From NCBI RefSeq assembly GCF_004784475.1, contig NZ_SRRT01000003.1, positions 248,001-312,000 of the forward strand: a stretch of DNA of 64,000 nucleotides, in the 5' to 3' direction. Numbering within the stretch: position 1 is the first letter of the stretch; the number at the start of each line of letters is the position of its first letter. The notes beneath the pieces are model-generated. The model was not told where the DNA came from. It saw only the letters and a program-made list of their open reading frames with translations, and did no database searches. The DNA is from Streptomyces bauhiniae. Its GTDB lineage: Bacteria > Actinomycetota > Actinomycetes > Streptomycetales > Streptomycetaceae. Of this stretch, positions 1-8,177 are shown piece after piece. A program made the position numbers and the translations under genes.

Positions 1-2
1 AC

Positions 3-1046
3 GGCCCGGCCAAGGACGGCATCGGGCTGTGGTGGAAGATGCTCGGCCGCAACAAGCGGACCATCACCCTGGACCTGTCCCGCCCCGGCGGCCGGGACAC
101 CCTGCTGCGGCTCGCCGCCACCGCGGACGTGGTGATCGAGAACTTCCGCCCCGGCACCCTGGAGAAGTGGGACCTGGGCTGGCCGGAGCTGTCGGCGGCC
201 AACCCCCGGCTGGTCCTGGCGCGGGTCACCGCCTTCGGCCAGTTCGGCCCGTACGCGCACCGGCCCGGCTTCGGCACGCTGGCCGAGGCGATGAGCGGCT
301 TCGCGGCGCTCACCGGCGAGCCGGAGGCGCCCCCGACCCTGCCGCCCTTCGGGCTCGCGGACTCCGTCGCCGCCCTGGCCACCGCGTACGCCGTGCTCAC
401 CGCGCTGGCCGCCCGGCAGCGCACCGGCGCCGGGCAGGTGGTGGACATGGCGATCATCGAGCCGATGCTGGCGATGCTGGGCCCCCAGCCGACCTGGTAC
501 GACCAGCTCGGCTACGTCCAGGAACGCACCGGCAACCGGTCCGCGAACAACGCCCCGCGCAACACCTATCGCACCCTGGACGGCTCCTGGGTCGCGGTCT
601 CCACCTCCGCGCAGTCGGTGGCGGAACGGGTGATGCGCCTGGTGGGCCGCCCGGAGCTGATCGAGGAACCCTGGTTCGCCACCGGCGTGCAGCGGGCCGC
701 GCACGCCGACGAACTGGACGAGGCGGTCGGCCACTGGATCGCCGCCCGCCCCCGTGACGAGGTGCTGTCCGCCTTCGAGAAGGCCGAGGCGGCGATCGCC
801 CCGGTGCAGGACGTACGGGACGTGTTCGAGGACCCGCAGTACCTTGCGCTGGACACGGTCACCACGGTGGCCGACCCGGACCTCGGCCCGCTGCGCATGC
901 AGAACGTGCTCTTCCGGCTCTCCGCGACCCCCGGCGCGATCCGCTGGGCCGGGCGCGGACACGGCGCCGACACCGACGCGGTCCTCACCGAGCTGGGCCT
1001 CGGGCCCGCCGAGATCGGCGCACTGCGCGAGGAGGGTGCGCTGTGA
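3..1046 (+). CDS. CaiB/BaiF family CoA-transferase (class III), 5'-truncated by window edge
   Basis: Class III CoA-transferases move CoA between organic acids in the cytoplasm. The reading frame is open from base 3, so the true start lies upstream. The visible part begins in the family's N-terminal block (LGRNKRTITLDL, then VVIENFRPGTLEKW), followed by the GQVVDMAIIE segment near base 432 where the family's catalytic aspartate region lies. About 348 residues are visible of a usual 380-400. The stop codon overlaps the GTG of the next gene by 4 bp, so the two are probably translationally coupled. Pairing with a CitE-like lyase suggests CoA activation of a dicarboxylic or hydroxy acid followed by C-C cleavage. 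The substrate cannot be read from sequence. Confidence 0.9.
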   Translation, partial: GPAKDGIGLWWKMLGRNKRTITLDLSRPGGRDTLLRLAATADVVIENFRPGTLEKWDLGWPELSAANPRLVLARVTAFGQFGPYAHRPGFGTLAEAMSGFAALTGEPEAPPTLPPFGLADSVAALATAYAVLTALAARQRTGAGQVVDMAIIEPMLAMLGPQPTWYDQLGYVQERTGNRSANNAPRNTYRTLDGSWVAVSTSAQSVAERVMRLVGRPELIEEPWFATGVQRAAHADELDEAVGHWIAARPRDEVLSAFEKAEAAIAPVQDVRDVFEDPQYLALDTVTTVADPDLGPLRMQNVLFRLSATPGAIRWAGRGHGADTDAVLTELGLGPAEIGALREEGAL

Positions 1047-1849
1047 CCCCGCTGACCTGGCTCTACGTTCCCGGCGACCGGCCGCACGTGGTGGACAAGG
1101 CGCTCGCGGCGGGCGCCGACGTGGTGGTGATCGACCTGGAGGACGCGGTCGCCCCGGACCGCAAGGAGTACGCCCGCGCGGCCACCGCCGAACGGCTCGC
1201 CGACCCCCAGCCGGTCCCGGTCCACGTCCGCCTCAACGGCCCCGAAGGACCCTGGGCGGCGGCCGACCTCGCCGCCCTGGCCGACCTGCCGGGCGCCTCC
1301 GGGCTGCGGCTGCCCAAGGTGGCCGTACCGGAGCAGATCCGCCGTACCGCCGAGGCGACCGCGCTGCCCCTCTACGCCCTGCTGGAGTCCGCCCTCGCCA
1401 TCGAGCACGCCTACGCCATCGCCACGGCCCACCCCTCGCTGCGGGGCCTCTCCCTCGGCGAGGCCGACCTTCGCTCCGACCTGGGGGTACGGGCCGACGC
1501 GGGCCTGGACTGGTGCCGCTCCCGCGTGGTGGTGGCCGCCCGCGCGGCGGGCCTCGCCCCGCCGCCCCAGTCGGTGCATCCCGACGTACGGGACCTGGAC
1601 GGGCTCGCCGCGTCCTGCGCCCACGGCCGCGCGCTGGGCTTCGTGGGCCGCGCGGCGATCCATCCACGCCAGCTCCCGGTGATCGCGCGGGCCTACCTCC
1701 CCACCCCGGAGGAGGTCGCGGAGGCGGAGACGGTACTGAAGGCGGCGGCCGCCGAACAGGGCGCCCTCGCGCTCCCCGACGGCCGCTTCATCGACGCGGC
1801 GGCGGTGGCGCAGGCGCAGCGCATCCTGTCGATGGCGGGGGGCGCCTGA
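1043..1849 (+). CDS. HpcH/HpaI aldolase / citrate lyase beta-subunit-like (CitE) protein
   Basis: 268 aa TIM-barrel lyase. Family hallmarks are WLYVPGDRP at the N-terminus, VVVIDLEDAV, the substrate-binding Arg in VHVRLNGPEG, the Mg-binding Glu in LLESALAIEHAY, LSLGEADLRSDLG, and GRAAIHPRQ near the C-terminus. It is about the size of stand-alone CitE-like proteins that cleave malyl-CoA, citramalyl-CoA or methylmalyl-CoA esters. The GTG start overlaps the upstream CoA-transferase stop by 4 bp, which supports a two-step pathway: CoA activation, then retro-aldol cleavage. The precise acyl-CoA is inferred only from context. A strong terminator follows directly. Confidence 0.87.
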   Translation: MTPLTWLYVPGDRPHVVDKALAAGADVVVIDLEDAVAPDRKEYARAATAERLADPQPVPVHVRLNGPEGPWAAADLAALADLPGASGLRLPKVAVPEQIRRTAEATALPLYALLESALAIEHAYAIATAHPSLRGLSLGEADLRSDLGVRADAGLDWCRSRVVVAARAAGLAPPPQSVHPDVRDLDGLAASCAHGRALGFVGRAAIHPRQLPVIARAYLPTPEEVAEAETVLKAAAAEQGALALPDGRFIDAAAVAQAQRILSMAGGA

Positions 1850-1850
1850 A

Positions 1851-1895
1851 CACGCCGAAGGGCGCCCGGTGGAGTGCCGGGCGCCCTTCGGCGTG
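1851..1895. terminator. Strong bidirectional terminator hairpin between convergent genes
   Basis: Perfect 19-bp inverted repeat (arms 1851-1869 and 1877-1895) with a 7-nt loop. It sits between the CitE-like stop on the plus strand and the lgt stop on the minus strand. There is no long U-tract, which is common for Streptomyces terminators. Confidence 0.9.
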
Positions 1896-1910
1896 CGTAC
1901 GGGGCTTCGG

Positions 1911-2903
1911 TCAGCCCTTCTTGCCGGAGTCGGCGGTGTCCTTGACCCCGGCCTCGGCCTCGGCCTCCGTGGCGGACTCGGGGTCGGCCTCGGGTTCAGC
2001 CTTCTCGGCCTTCTCCGCCTTGGTCACATCGACCTTCGCCCGGTCCGTGCTCTCGGCCTCACCGTCACCGGCGTCCGGATCGTCGGAGGCACCCTGCTCG
2101 ACCAACGCTTCCCGGCCCGGCCGGCGCCGCGCGGAGAGCACCAGGTAGGTCACCGCGAGGAGGAACACCACGATGGCGGTCCAGACGTTCAGCCGGACGC
2201 CAAGAATGTGGTGGGCGTCGTCCACCCGCATGTACTCGATCCACGCGCGGCCCGTGCAGTACGCGGCGACGTACAGCGCGAAGGCGCGGCCGTGGCCCAG
2301 CTTGAAGCGGCGGTCGGCCCAGATGACCAGGAAGCCGACGCCCACGCACCACAGCGACTCGTAGAGGAAGGTCGGGTGGTAGTAGCCCGGCACCCGGCCG
2401 CCCTCGGAGGAGGTGATGTGCAGCGCCCAGGGCAGGTGGGTCTCGTGGCCGTACAACTCCTGGTTGAACCAGTTGCCCCAGCGGCCGATGGCCTGCGCGA
2501 AGGCGATGCCGGGGGCGACGGCGTCGGCGTAGGCGGGCATGGCCACGCCCCGGCGGCGGGCGCCGATCCAGGCACCGAGCGCGCCGAGGGCGATGGCGCC
2601 CCAGATGCCCAGGCCGCCCTCCCACACCTTGAAGGCGTCCACCCAGTTCCGGCCCGGGCTGAAGTACAGCTCGTAGTCCGTGATCACGTGGTAGAGCCGG
2701 CCGCCGACGAGGCCGAAGGGCACGGCCCACACCGCGATGTCGGCGACCGTGCCGGGACGGCCGCCCCGCGCGACCCAGCGCTTGTTGCCGAGCCAGACGG
2801 CGACGAAGACGCCGATGATGATGCAGAAGGCGTAACCGCGCAGCGGGATGGGGCCGAGGTACAGCACCCCGCGCGACGGACTGGGAATGTAGGCAAGTTC
2901 CAT
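1911..2903 (-). CDS. lgt: Prolipoprotein diacylglyceryl transferase
   Basis: Lgt moves a diacylglyceryl group from phosphatidylglycerol to the lipobox cysteine of prelipoproteins in the cytoplasmic membrane, the first step of lipoprotein maturation. The 330-aa product has about seven membrane segments and the Lgt signature GRWGNWFNQELYG (residues 140-152), with the family Arg/His segment GGRLYHVITD near residue 70. The last 70 residues form an acidic Glu/Ala/Asp-rich cytoplasmic tail (AEKAEKAEPEADPES) absent from short Lgt proteins; such tails are familiar in actinobacteria. The ATG start begins at a typical Lgt N-terminus (IPSPSRGVLYLGPIPLRGY). The signal peptidase gene lspA lies about 39 kb away in the same window. 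Confidence 0.97.
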   Translation of the reverse strand: MELAYIPSPSRGVLYLGPIPLRGYAFCIIIGVFVAVWLGNKRWVARGGRPGTVADIAVWAVPFGLVGGRLYHVITDYELYFSPGRNWVDAFKVWEGGLGIWGAIALGALGAWIGARRRGVAMPAYADAVAPGIAFAQAIGRWGNWFNQELYGHETHLPWALHITSSEGGRVPGYYHPTFLYESLWCVGVGFLVIWADRRFKLGHGRAFALYVAAYCTGRAWIEYMRVDDAHHILGVRLNVWTAIVVFLLAVTYLVLSARRRPGREALVEQGASDDPDAGDGEAESTDRAKVDVTKAEKAEKAEPEADPESATEAEAEAGVKDTADSGKKG

Positions 2904-2988
2904 GGCAGGACCGACGCTACCGTGCCGGGCCGTACGGTCGCCGCGCGGCCGGGCTACGGGTGCATAACGGGGAGGTGAGAAAACCTCC

Positions 2989-3765
2989 TCATCCGCGGTC
3001 GGCGCTCTCCACCATCTCCTTGAGCTTCTCGGGGGTCATGGACTGGTCCTGGTAGATGTTCTTGCCGCCGAACAGCACGGTCGGCGTGCCGCCGTAGCCG
3101 CCGGAGGCGAACGCCTGCTGGGAGCGGTCCACCCAGGTGTTGTGGGTGCCGTCGTTCACACACTTGCGGAACGTCGGCGTGTCGAGTCCCTTGACCTTGC
3201 CCGCGAGGTCGATCAGCTTGCCGTTGTCCGCGAAGGCGTCGTCGGTCTCCGGGGGCTGGTTCTCGTACAGCACGTCGTGGAAGTCGCGGAACTTCCCGGC
3301 GTCCTGGGCGCAGGCCGCCGCGTTGGCCGAGTGCAGGGAGCCGGTGCCGCCCATGTTGCCGTCGATCAGGCGGACCAGGTGGTACTCGACCCGGAGCTTG
3401 CCCGCGTCGGTCAGCTCGTGGAGCGTGGAGCGGTACCGCGTCTCGAAGGACTGGCAGGCGGGGCAGCGGAAGTCCTCCCAGACCGTGAGCGTGGACTTGG
3501 CGCCCTCCTTGCCGACCGGGATCGCCAGGCTGTCCTTGCCCTGGGCGCCGGAGGGGGCCACGACCGGGCCCGCGTTCTTGCTGCCCTTGTCCTTGCCCGC
3601 GTTCGCCGCGATGACCCCGATCACCGCGGCGAGGCCCAGCACACCGACGACACTGACGCCGACGATCAGCGCGCGCCGGCGCTTCTCCGCGGACTTCTGC
3701 TTCTCGCGCTCGGCGGCCAGGCGCTGGCGGGCGTTGCGCTTTCCGTCACGGTTCTTCTCGCTCAC
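2989..3765 (-). CDS. Membrane-anchored DsbA-like thioredoxin-fold protein (CPAC)
   Basis: 258 aa. A basic cytoplasmic N-terminus (about 30 residues) precedes one membrane segment (residues 32-55), an extracytoplasmic linker, and a thioredoxin/DsbA fold. The redox motif CPAC is at 101-104 and the cis-Pro loop GGTPTV near residue 226. Two further cysteines (near AAACAQD and FRKCVND) could form a structural disulfide. It probably oxidises or isomerises disulfides in exported proteins. GTG start at 3765. A paralogue of the same design lies at 33564-34388. The gene is about 100 bp downstream of trpA on the same strand; a hairpin between them may separate transcription. Confidence 0.87.
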   Translation of the reverse strand: MSEKNRDGKRNARQRLAAEREKQKSAEKRRRALIVGVSVVGVLGLAAVIGVIAANAGKDKGSKNAGPVVAPSGAQGKDSLAIPVGKEGAKSTLTVWEDFRCPACQSFETRYRSTLHELTDAGKLRVEYHLVRLIDGNMGGTGSLHSANAAACAQDAGKFRDFHDVLYENQPPETDDAFADNGKLIDLAGKVKGLDTPTFRKCVNDGTHNTWVDRSQQAFASGGYGGTPTVLFGGKNIYQDQSMTPEKLKEMVESADRG

Positions 3766-3779
3766 ACCCCCTGAACGAA

Positions 3780-3806
3780 CCGGGGAGACGCATTGCGCCT
3801 CCCCGG
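3780..3806 (-). terminator. Possible terminator downstream of trpA
   Basis: 8-bp GC-rich arms (3780-3787 and 3799-3806) with an 11-nt loop in the 101-bp gap between trpA and the DsbA-like gene. It is shorter than the other terminators in this window, so partial read-through is likely. Confidence 0.45.
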
Positions 3807-3866
3807 CCGGAGGTCCACCCGTTCGAGTGACGGGGAGTGACGTGGGGCGACGTGGAGCGAGGGGGC

Positions 3867-4685
3867 TCAGGCGCCCCGGCGGACGCCCTTCGCCAGGTCG
3901 GCGGCGAGCGCGCGGACGGCCTCGACACCGGCGGCGTCGTCGGGGGCGTCCAGCATGCGCTTGACGAAGGCCGAGCCGACGATGACGCCGTCGGCGAAGG
4001 CGGCCACCTCGGCGGCCTGGGCCGCGTCGGAGACCCCGAGGCCGACACAGACGGGCAGGTCGGATCGGGTGGCGCGGGTCCGCGTCACCAGGTCCTCGGC
4101 CTGCGCGCCGACGGACTCACGGGTGCCGGTGACGCCCATCAGCGAGGCCGCGTAGACGAAACCGCTGCCCGCCGCGGTGATCTCGGCGAGCCGCGCGTCC
4201 CGGCTGCTGGGGGCGACCACGAAGACGGTGGCCAACCCGTGCTTCTCGGCGTGCTCGCGCCACAGCGCGGCCTCCTGCACGGGCAGGTCGGGCAGGATGC
4301 AGCCCGCGCCGCCCGCCTCGGCCAGCTCGGCGGTGAACCGCTCGACGCCGTAGCGGTCGATGGGGTTCCAGTAGGTCATCACGAGCACGGGTTTGCCGGT
4401 GGCCGCGTGGGCCTCGCGGACCGTACGCATGACGTCCGCGATCCGTACCCCGCCGCGCAGGGCGATGTCGTCGGCGGTCTGGATGACCGGGCCGTCCAGC
4501 ACCGGATCGCTGTGCGGCAGGCCGACCTCGACGACGTCGGCGCCGCCGTCGAAGGCTGCCTTGATCGCCTCGATGCCGCCGTCCACGGTCGGGAACCCGG
4601 CCGGGAGGTAGGCGATGAGCGCGGCGCGGTCCTCGGCCTTCGCGGCGGCGAGGGTGTCCGACAGCAGGTTGATGTTGCCGCTCAC
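3867..4685 (-). CDS. trpA: Tryptophan synthase alpha subunit
   Basis: TrpA cleaves indole-3-glycerol phosphate to indole and glyceraldehyde-3-phosphate; indole is channelled to TrpB. The 272-aa TIM barrel has both catalytic acids: Glu53 in [11 protein letters not shown] and Asp64 in PVLDGPVIQ. It also has the C-terminal phosphate-binding loop (GLGVSD, then DGVIVGSAF). The GTG at 4685 overlaps the trpB TGA by 4 bp, giving the coupling expected for a 1:1 complex. A longer open frame continues upstream in the same register but only overprints trpB. Confidence 0.97.
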   Translation of the reverse strand: MSGNINLLSDTLAAAKAEDRAALIAYLPAGFPTVDGGIEAIKAAFDGGADVVEVGLPHSDPVLDGPVIQTADDIALRGGVRIADVMRTVREAHAATGKPVLVMTYWNPIDRYGVERFTAELAEAGGAGCILPDLPVQEAALWREHAEKHGLATVFVVAPSSRDARLAEITAAGSGFVYAASLMGVTGTRESVGAQAEDLVTRTRATRSDLPVCVGLGVSDAAQAAEVAAFADGVIVGSAFVKRMLDAPDDAAGVEAVRALAADLAKGVRRGA

Positions 4686-5968
4686 TTGGCGTCCCCCTCG
4701 ATCTCGGCGGTGTGGGCCTCGTCGGCCGCGACCTCGGCGTCGGTGTCGTAGAGCCCGAAGTACCGGGCGGCGGTGTCCATGTCCTTGTCGCCGCGTCCGG
4801 AGAGGTTGACGACGATCAGCCCGTCCGGGCCCAGCTCCTTGCCGACCTCCAGGGCACCGGCCAGCGCGTGCGCGCTCTCGATGGCCGGGATGATGCCCTC
4901 GGTGCGCGACAGCAGGCGCAGCGCCTGCATGGCGGCGTCGTCGGTGACCGCGCGGTACTCGCCCCGGCCGGAGTCCTTGAGGTAGGAGTGCTCGGGGCCG
5001 ATGCCGGGGTAGTCCAGGCCGGCCGAGATCGAGTACGGCTCGGTGATCTGGCCCTCGTCGTCCTGGAGTACGTAGGAGCGGGAGCCGTGCAGGATGCCGG
5101 GCTCGCCCGCCGTCAGGGTGGCCGCGTGCTCCCCGGTGTCGATGCCGTGCCCGGCGGGCTCGCAGCCGATCAGGCGCACGTCCGCGTCGGGGATGAAGGC
5201 GTGGAAGAGGCCGATGGCGTTGGAGCCGCCGCCGACGCAGGCGATGGCGGCGTCGGGCAGGCGTCCGGCGCGCTCCAGGATCTGGCGGCGGGTCTCCACG
5301 CCGATGACGCGGTGGAAGTCGCGGACCATCGCCGGGAAGGGGTGGGGTCCGGCGACGGTGCCGAAGAGGTAGTGGGTGTGGTCGACGTTGGCGACCCAGT
5401 CGCGGAACGCCTCGTTGATGGCGTCCTTCAGGGTGCGGCTGCCGGACTTCACGGCCACGACCTCGGCGCCGAGCATGCGCATCCGGGCCACGTTGAGGGC
5501 CTGGCGCTCGGTGTCGATCTCGCCCATGTAGATGGTGCAGTCGAGGCCGAACAGGGCGCAGGCGGTGGCGGTGGCGACGCCGTGCTGGCCGGCGCCGGTC
5601 TCCGCGATGACGCGGGTCTTGCCCATGCGCTTGGTCAGGAGGGCCTGGCCGAGGACGTTGTTGATCTTGTGCGAGCCGGTGTGGTTGAGGTCCTCGCGCT
5701 TGAGGAAGACGCGGGCTCCGCCGGCGTGTTCGGCGAACCTGGGGACCTCGGTGAGGGAGCTGGGGCGGCCGGTGTAGTTGACCATGAGGTCGTTCAGTTC
5801 GCGGGCGAACTCCGGGTCCGCCTTGGCCTTGTCGTACTCGACGGCGACCTCGTCCACGGCGGCGACGAGGGCCTCCGGGATGAACTTGCCGCCGAAGGCG
5901 CCGAAGTAGCCCCCGGTGGTGGGGACTTGACCCTCCGGGTCGGGGAAGAAGTAATCGTTGCTGGGCAT
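4682..5968 (-). CDS. trpB: Tryptophan synthase beta subunit
   Basis: PLP enzyme that condenses indole with serine to form tryptophan. The 428-aa product carries the PLP lysine in [10 protein letters not shown] (Lys101), the catalytic Glu in AETGAGQHG, and the phosphate cradle GGGSNAIG. These are features of TrpB1 proteins that pair with TrpA. The ATG at 5968 is preceded by a GTGAGGT ribosome-binding site 6 nt upstream. trpM lies upstream on the same strand, separated by 63 bp. Confidence 0.97.
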   Translation of the reverse strand: MPSNDYFFPDPEGQVPTTGGYFGAFGGKFIPEALVAAVDEVAVEYDKAKADPEFARELNDLMVNYTGRPSSLTEVPRFAEHAGGARVFLKREDLNHTGSHKINNVLGQALLTKRMGKTRVIAETGAGQHGVATATACALFGLDCTIYMGEIDTERQALNVARMRMLGAEVVAVKSGSRTLKDAINEAFRDWVANVDHTHYLFGTVAGPHPFPAMVRDFHRVIGVETRRQILERAGRLPDAAIACVGGGSNAIGLFHAFIPDADVRLIGCEPAGHGIDTGEHAATLTAGEPGILHGSRSYVLQDDEGQITEPYSISAGLDYPGIGPEHSYLKDSGRGEYRAVTDDAAMQALRLLSRTEGIIPAIESAHALAGALEVGKELGPDGLIVVNLSGRGDKDMDTAARYFGLYDTDAEVAADEAHTAEIEGDAK

Positions 5969-6031
5969 GCCAGTACCTCACGGTGAGTGCGTGTGAAAAG
6001 ACACTGTTCGCCGTGGGGGCGGGGATGGTTA

Positions 6032-6250
6032 TTAGGCTGCGGGCCGTTCGTGGCTGGTCGCGCAGTTCCCCGCGCCCCTGAAGGTCGGCTGTCGCCATCG
6101 CATGCCATTGATCTGGCCGGGCTCCGCGCCGATGTGGTACCTCACCCTGCGGCCGTGGACGCGGCGGGCCGGGGCGCGGCAGCCGCGGGGACGGCAGCCG
6201 CGCGCGAGGCGGGCGTGGCGGTCCACGGTGGTGGGCAGGGTGAGGTTCAT
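6032..6250 (-). CDS. trpM: TrpM-type small basic protein of the tryptophan operon
   Basis: 72-aa Arg-rich protein between trpC and trpB. The position and the core (LARGCRPRGCRAPARRV, then GRRVRYHIG) match TrpM (formerly TrpX) of Streptomyces coelicolor, reported to modulate tryptophan synthesis and differentiation. The ATG at 6250 is chosen over an in-frame TTG at 6259. A TAGGCT box ends 8 nt before this ATG, so the gene may have its own leaderless transcript. The last 15 or so codons and the TAA lie inside a dispersed repeat (6035-6080), so the C-terminus is probably longer than in relatives lacking the repeat. Assignment rests on synteny and remembered similarity. Confidence 0.75.
   Translation of the reverse strand: MNLTLPTTVDRHARLARGCRPRGCRAPARRVHGRRVRYHIGAEPGQINGMRWRQPTFRGAGNCATSHERPAA
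6035..6080 (+). repeat. Dispersed Streptomyces intergenic repeat, copy 1
   Basis: 46-nt element nearly identical to 46587-46632 (differences confined to 2-3 bases near its start) and in the same orientation. Its core includes GTGGCTGGTCGCGCAGTTCC followed by a C/G-rich end. This is a motif familiar between genes in many Streptomyces genomes. This copy runs into the 3' end of trpM and provides its stop codon. Confidence 0.85.
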
Positions 6251-6258
6251 CGGGGTCA

Positions 6259-6264
6259 AGCCTA
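6259..6264 (-). promoter_or_regulatory. -10 box of putative leaderless trpM promoter
   Basis: TAGGCT on the minus strand ends 8 nt before the trpM ATG (6250), so transcription would begin at or beside the start codon. It lies between trpC and trpM, consistent with a second promoter serving trpM-trpB-trpA independently of trpC. Confidence 0.5.
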
Positions 6265-6272
6265 CCGGGGGA

Positions 6273-7082
6273 TCAGCCGCGGCCGTGCCGGAGCGCGGGG
6301 TGCTCGCCCGCGGCCACCAGGTCGGCCACCGCGGTCTTGGGGTCGCGGCCGGTGACCAGGGACTCGCCGACCAGGACGGCGTCGGCGCCCGCGTTGGCGT
6401 AGGCGATCAGGTCGTGCGGGCCGCGTACGCCGGACTCCGCGACCTTGACCAGCTCGTCCGGGATCTCCGGAGCGATCCGCTCGAAGGTGCCCCGGTCGAC
6501 CTCCAGGGTCTTCAGGTTGCGGGCGTTCACCCCGATGATCCTGGCGCCCGCGTCCACGGCACGCTCGATCTCGTCCTCGTCGTGCACCTCGACCAGCGGG
6601 GTCAGCCCGATGGACACGGCGCGCTCGATCAGCGACTCCAGCGCGGGCTGCTCCAGCGCGGCCACGATGAGCAGCACCAGGTCGGCGCCGTACGCGCGGG
6701 CCTCCCAGAGCTGGTACGAGGTGACGATGAAGTCCTTGCGCAGCACCGGGATGTCCACGCGGGCGCGGACGGCCTCCAGGTCGGCCAGCGAGCCGCCGAA
6801 ACGGCGCTGCTCGGTGAGGACGGAGATGACGGCGGCGCCGCCCGCCTCGTAGTCCGCGGCGAGGGCGGCGGGGTCGGCGATGGCGGCCAGCGCGCCCTTG
6901 GACGGGCTGGAGCGCTTGACCTCGCAGATGACCTTGACGCCGTCGCCCTTGAGGGCGGCCACGCCGTCCTTGGCGGCCGGGGCCTGCGCCGCGCGCTCCT
7001 TGAGCTCGTCGAGGCTGACGCGGGCCTGCCGCTCCGCGAGGTCGGCCCGGACTCCGTCGATGATCTCGTCGAGCACGCTCAC
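6273..7082 (-). CDS. trpC: Indole-3-glycerol phosphate synthase
   Basis: TrpC closes the ring of carboxyphenylaminodeoxyribulose phosphate to give indole-3-glycerol phosphate, the substrate of TrpA. The 269-aa TIM barrel has the N-terminal VLDEIIDG segment, the catalytic loop [42 protein letters not shown], and the phosphate-binding region VLVGESLV. It is a stand-alone enzyme with no TrpF domain. No trpF gene is seen; PriA at 14.3 kb is expected to supply that step. GTG start at 7082 is preceded by an AAAGGGGG purine-rich ribosome-binding site. Confidence 0.97.
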   Translation of the reverse strand: MSVLDEIIDGVRADLAERQARVSLDELKERAAQAPAAKDGVAALKGDGVKVICEVKRSSPSKGALAAIADPAALAADYEAGGAAVISVLTEQRRFGGSLADLEAVRARVDIPVLRKDFIVTSYQLWEARAYGADLVLLIVAALEQPALESLIERAVSIGLTPLVEVHDEDEIERAVDAGARIIGVNARNLKTLEVDRGTFERIAPEIPDELVKVAESGVRGPHDLIAYANAGADAVLVGESLVTGRDPKTAVADLVAAGEHPALRHGRG

Positions 7083-7191
7083 GCGAGCGGCCCCCTTTCA
7101 GCGGTTGGTCTGGGGCGGGTTCGAAAACCCCATGGTCACTGCGATGGTATCCGGAGGAACCGCCGGGGCTCGCATCCGGCGGGCGGCGGTC

Positions 7192-7220
7192 CCATTACCT
7201 GGACATTCCTTGTTGATCAA
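7192..7220 (-). promoter_or_regulatory. Candidate trpC promoter
   Basis: Minus-strand TTGATC (7215-7220) and TAATGG (7192-7197) are separated by 17 bp, about 110 bp before the trpC start. The -35 box overlaps the stop codon of the upstream DUF2752 gene. The -10 lacks the usual final T, so this is only a candidate. Confidence 0.35.
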
Positions 7221-7660
7221 GGACGGATCGAGCCACCGAACGGCAGGTTCCGGACGACGGTGAAGACCAGCAGCACGGACCCGAGGACCCACAGCGGGGT
7301 GCGGCCGAGGACCAGGCGCACCGGCAGCCCCCGCGCGGCGCGCACCGCCCACAGGGTCCACAGCACGGCGAAGGCGAGGTAGGCGGCGACTCCGGCCGCG
7401 TTGTCGTGCAGGGCGCCGAGGAGGTCGCCGTGGACGAAGGCGTGCGCGCTGCGCAGTCCGCCGCAGCCGGGGCAGTACAGGCCGGTCAGCGCGTAGAGCG
7501 GGCAGACGGGGTAGTGGCCGGGCTGGTTGGGGTCGACGGTGCCGACGTAGGCGAAGGCCCCGGCCACCGCCGCGAGGACACCGGCCGGGGTGGCCAGGCG
7601 CCGCCACAGAGGAACCTGGGCGGGCGGGGCGAAGAGCGGGGCACCGCTGTCGGCGTTCAC
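7217..7660 (-). CDS. DUF2752-type membrane protein
   Basis: 147 aa. The family motif is a cysteine cluster with glycine and proline (YPVCPLYALTGLYCPGCGG followed by LRSAHAFVHGD), between hydrophobic segments at about residues 22-42, 86-110 and 118-138. Function is unknown. The GTG at 7660 starts just before the proline-rich N-terminus; its ribosome-binding site is weak, and the frame stays open upstream, so the start is uncertain. It is the third small membrane protein between trpE and trpC, suggesting a shared but unknown role at the membrane. Confidence 0.78.
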   Translation of the reverse strand: MNADSGAPLFAPPAQVPLWRRLATPAGVLAAVAGAFAYVGTVDPNQPGHYPVCPLYALTGLYCPGCGGLRSAHAFVHGDLLGALHDNAAGVAAYLAFAVLWTLWAVRAARGLPVRLVLGRTPLWVLGSVLLVFTVVRNLPFGGSIRP

Positions 7661-7694
7661 CCTGGCATTCTGCCGTGGCCCCGCCGCGGACGCG

Positions 7695-7742
7695 CGAAGG
7701 GGCGCCTCCGAGCCGTCCGTACGGCTTGGGGGCGCCCCTTCG
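7695..7742 (-). terminator. Long hairpin terminator
   Basis: About 22 bp of stem: 12 perfect GC-rich pairs (7695-7706 with 7731-7742), continuing through 7707-7716 with 7721-7730 including two G-U pairs, closed by a 4-nt loop. It lies directly after the HGxxPAAW gene on the minus strand and should end transcription arriving from trpE. Confidence 0.85.
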
Positions 7743-7751
7743 GTGCTTCGC

Positions 7752-8009
7752 TCAGCTCTCCGCGGCGACCGGCTCACGGGTGGCCGCGGCGGTAGGGCGG
7801 ACCGGGGCGGCGTTCTCCTTCGGCATGCCGAGGCCCATGGAGCGCATGATCCAGCCCACGACGCCACCGAGGGCCACGACGACCATGCCGGCCCAGAAGC
7901 CGACGGGCTGGGCCATCACGATGAAGGCGCCCGAGACGCAGAAACCGATGAAGGCGATGATGACACCGGTCCAGGCGGCCGGGGTGTGACCGTGGCTGCT
8001 GCCCGCCAT
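7752..8009 (-). CDS. HGxxPAAW-family small membrane protein
   Basis: 85 aa. The N-terminal motif HGHTPAAWTGV that names this actinobacterial family is followed by two membrane helices (about residues 16-35 and 39-58) and an Ala/Pro-rich tail. ATG at 8009 with a good GAGGAG ribosome-binding site 6 nt upstream. Function is unknown. It lies between the Trp-associated membrane protein and DUF2752 and is followed by a strong terminator. Upstream DNA has a GTAC-rich inverted repeat. Confidence 0.85.
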   Translation of the reverse strand: MAGSSHGHTPAAWTGVIIAFIGFCVSGAFIVMAQPVGFWAGMVVVALGGVVGWIMRSMGLGMPKENAAPVRPTAAATREPVAAES

Positions 8010-8028
8010 GACTTGCTCCTCGTTGCTG

Positions 8029-8054
8029 TGTACGTGTCGAGTACATGCCGTACA
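8029..8054 (-). promoter_or_regulatory. GTAC-rich inverted repeat upstream of the HGxxPAAW gene
   Basis: Arms TGTACG (8029-8034) and CGTACA (8049-8054) flank 14 nt containing another GTAC. The element lies 20 nt upstream of the ATG, where a promoter or operator would be expected. No regulator can be named. Confidence 0.35.
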
Positions 8055-8177
8055 GGTCGCACGGCCCGAGCCCGCCCGTCACTGTCCGAGCCGGGTCGCT
8101 CGCGGTCCATTCTCCCGTACGCCCGCACGCGATCGACGCGGGGGTGGGAGTCTCGTTGCCCACACTTGGGCCGCGGT

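Noticed and set aside
6035..6080. Insertion sequence remnant
   Set aside because: The copies are only 46 nt, with no terminal inverted repeats, target duplication or transposase fragment.
3867..6098. Apparent 743-codon fusion reading through trpB into trpA
   Set aside because: The 5' part is an out-of-frame Arg/Pro/Gly-rich overprint of trpB. The real trpA starts at the GTG at 4685 overlapping the trpB stop.
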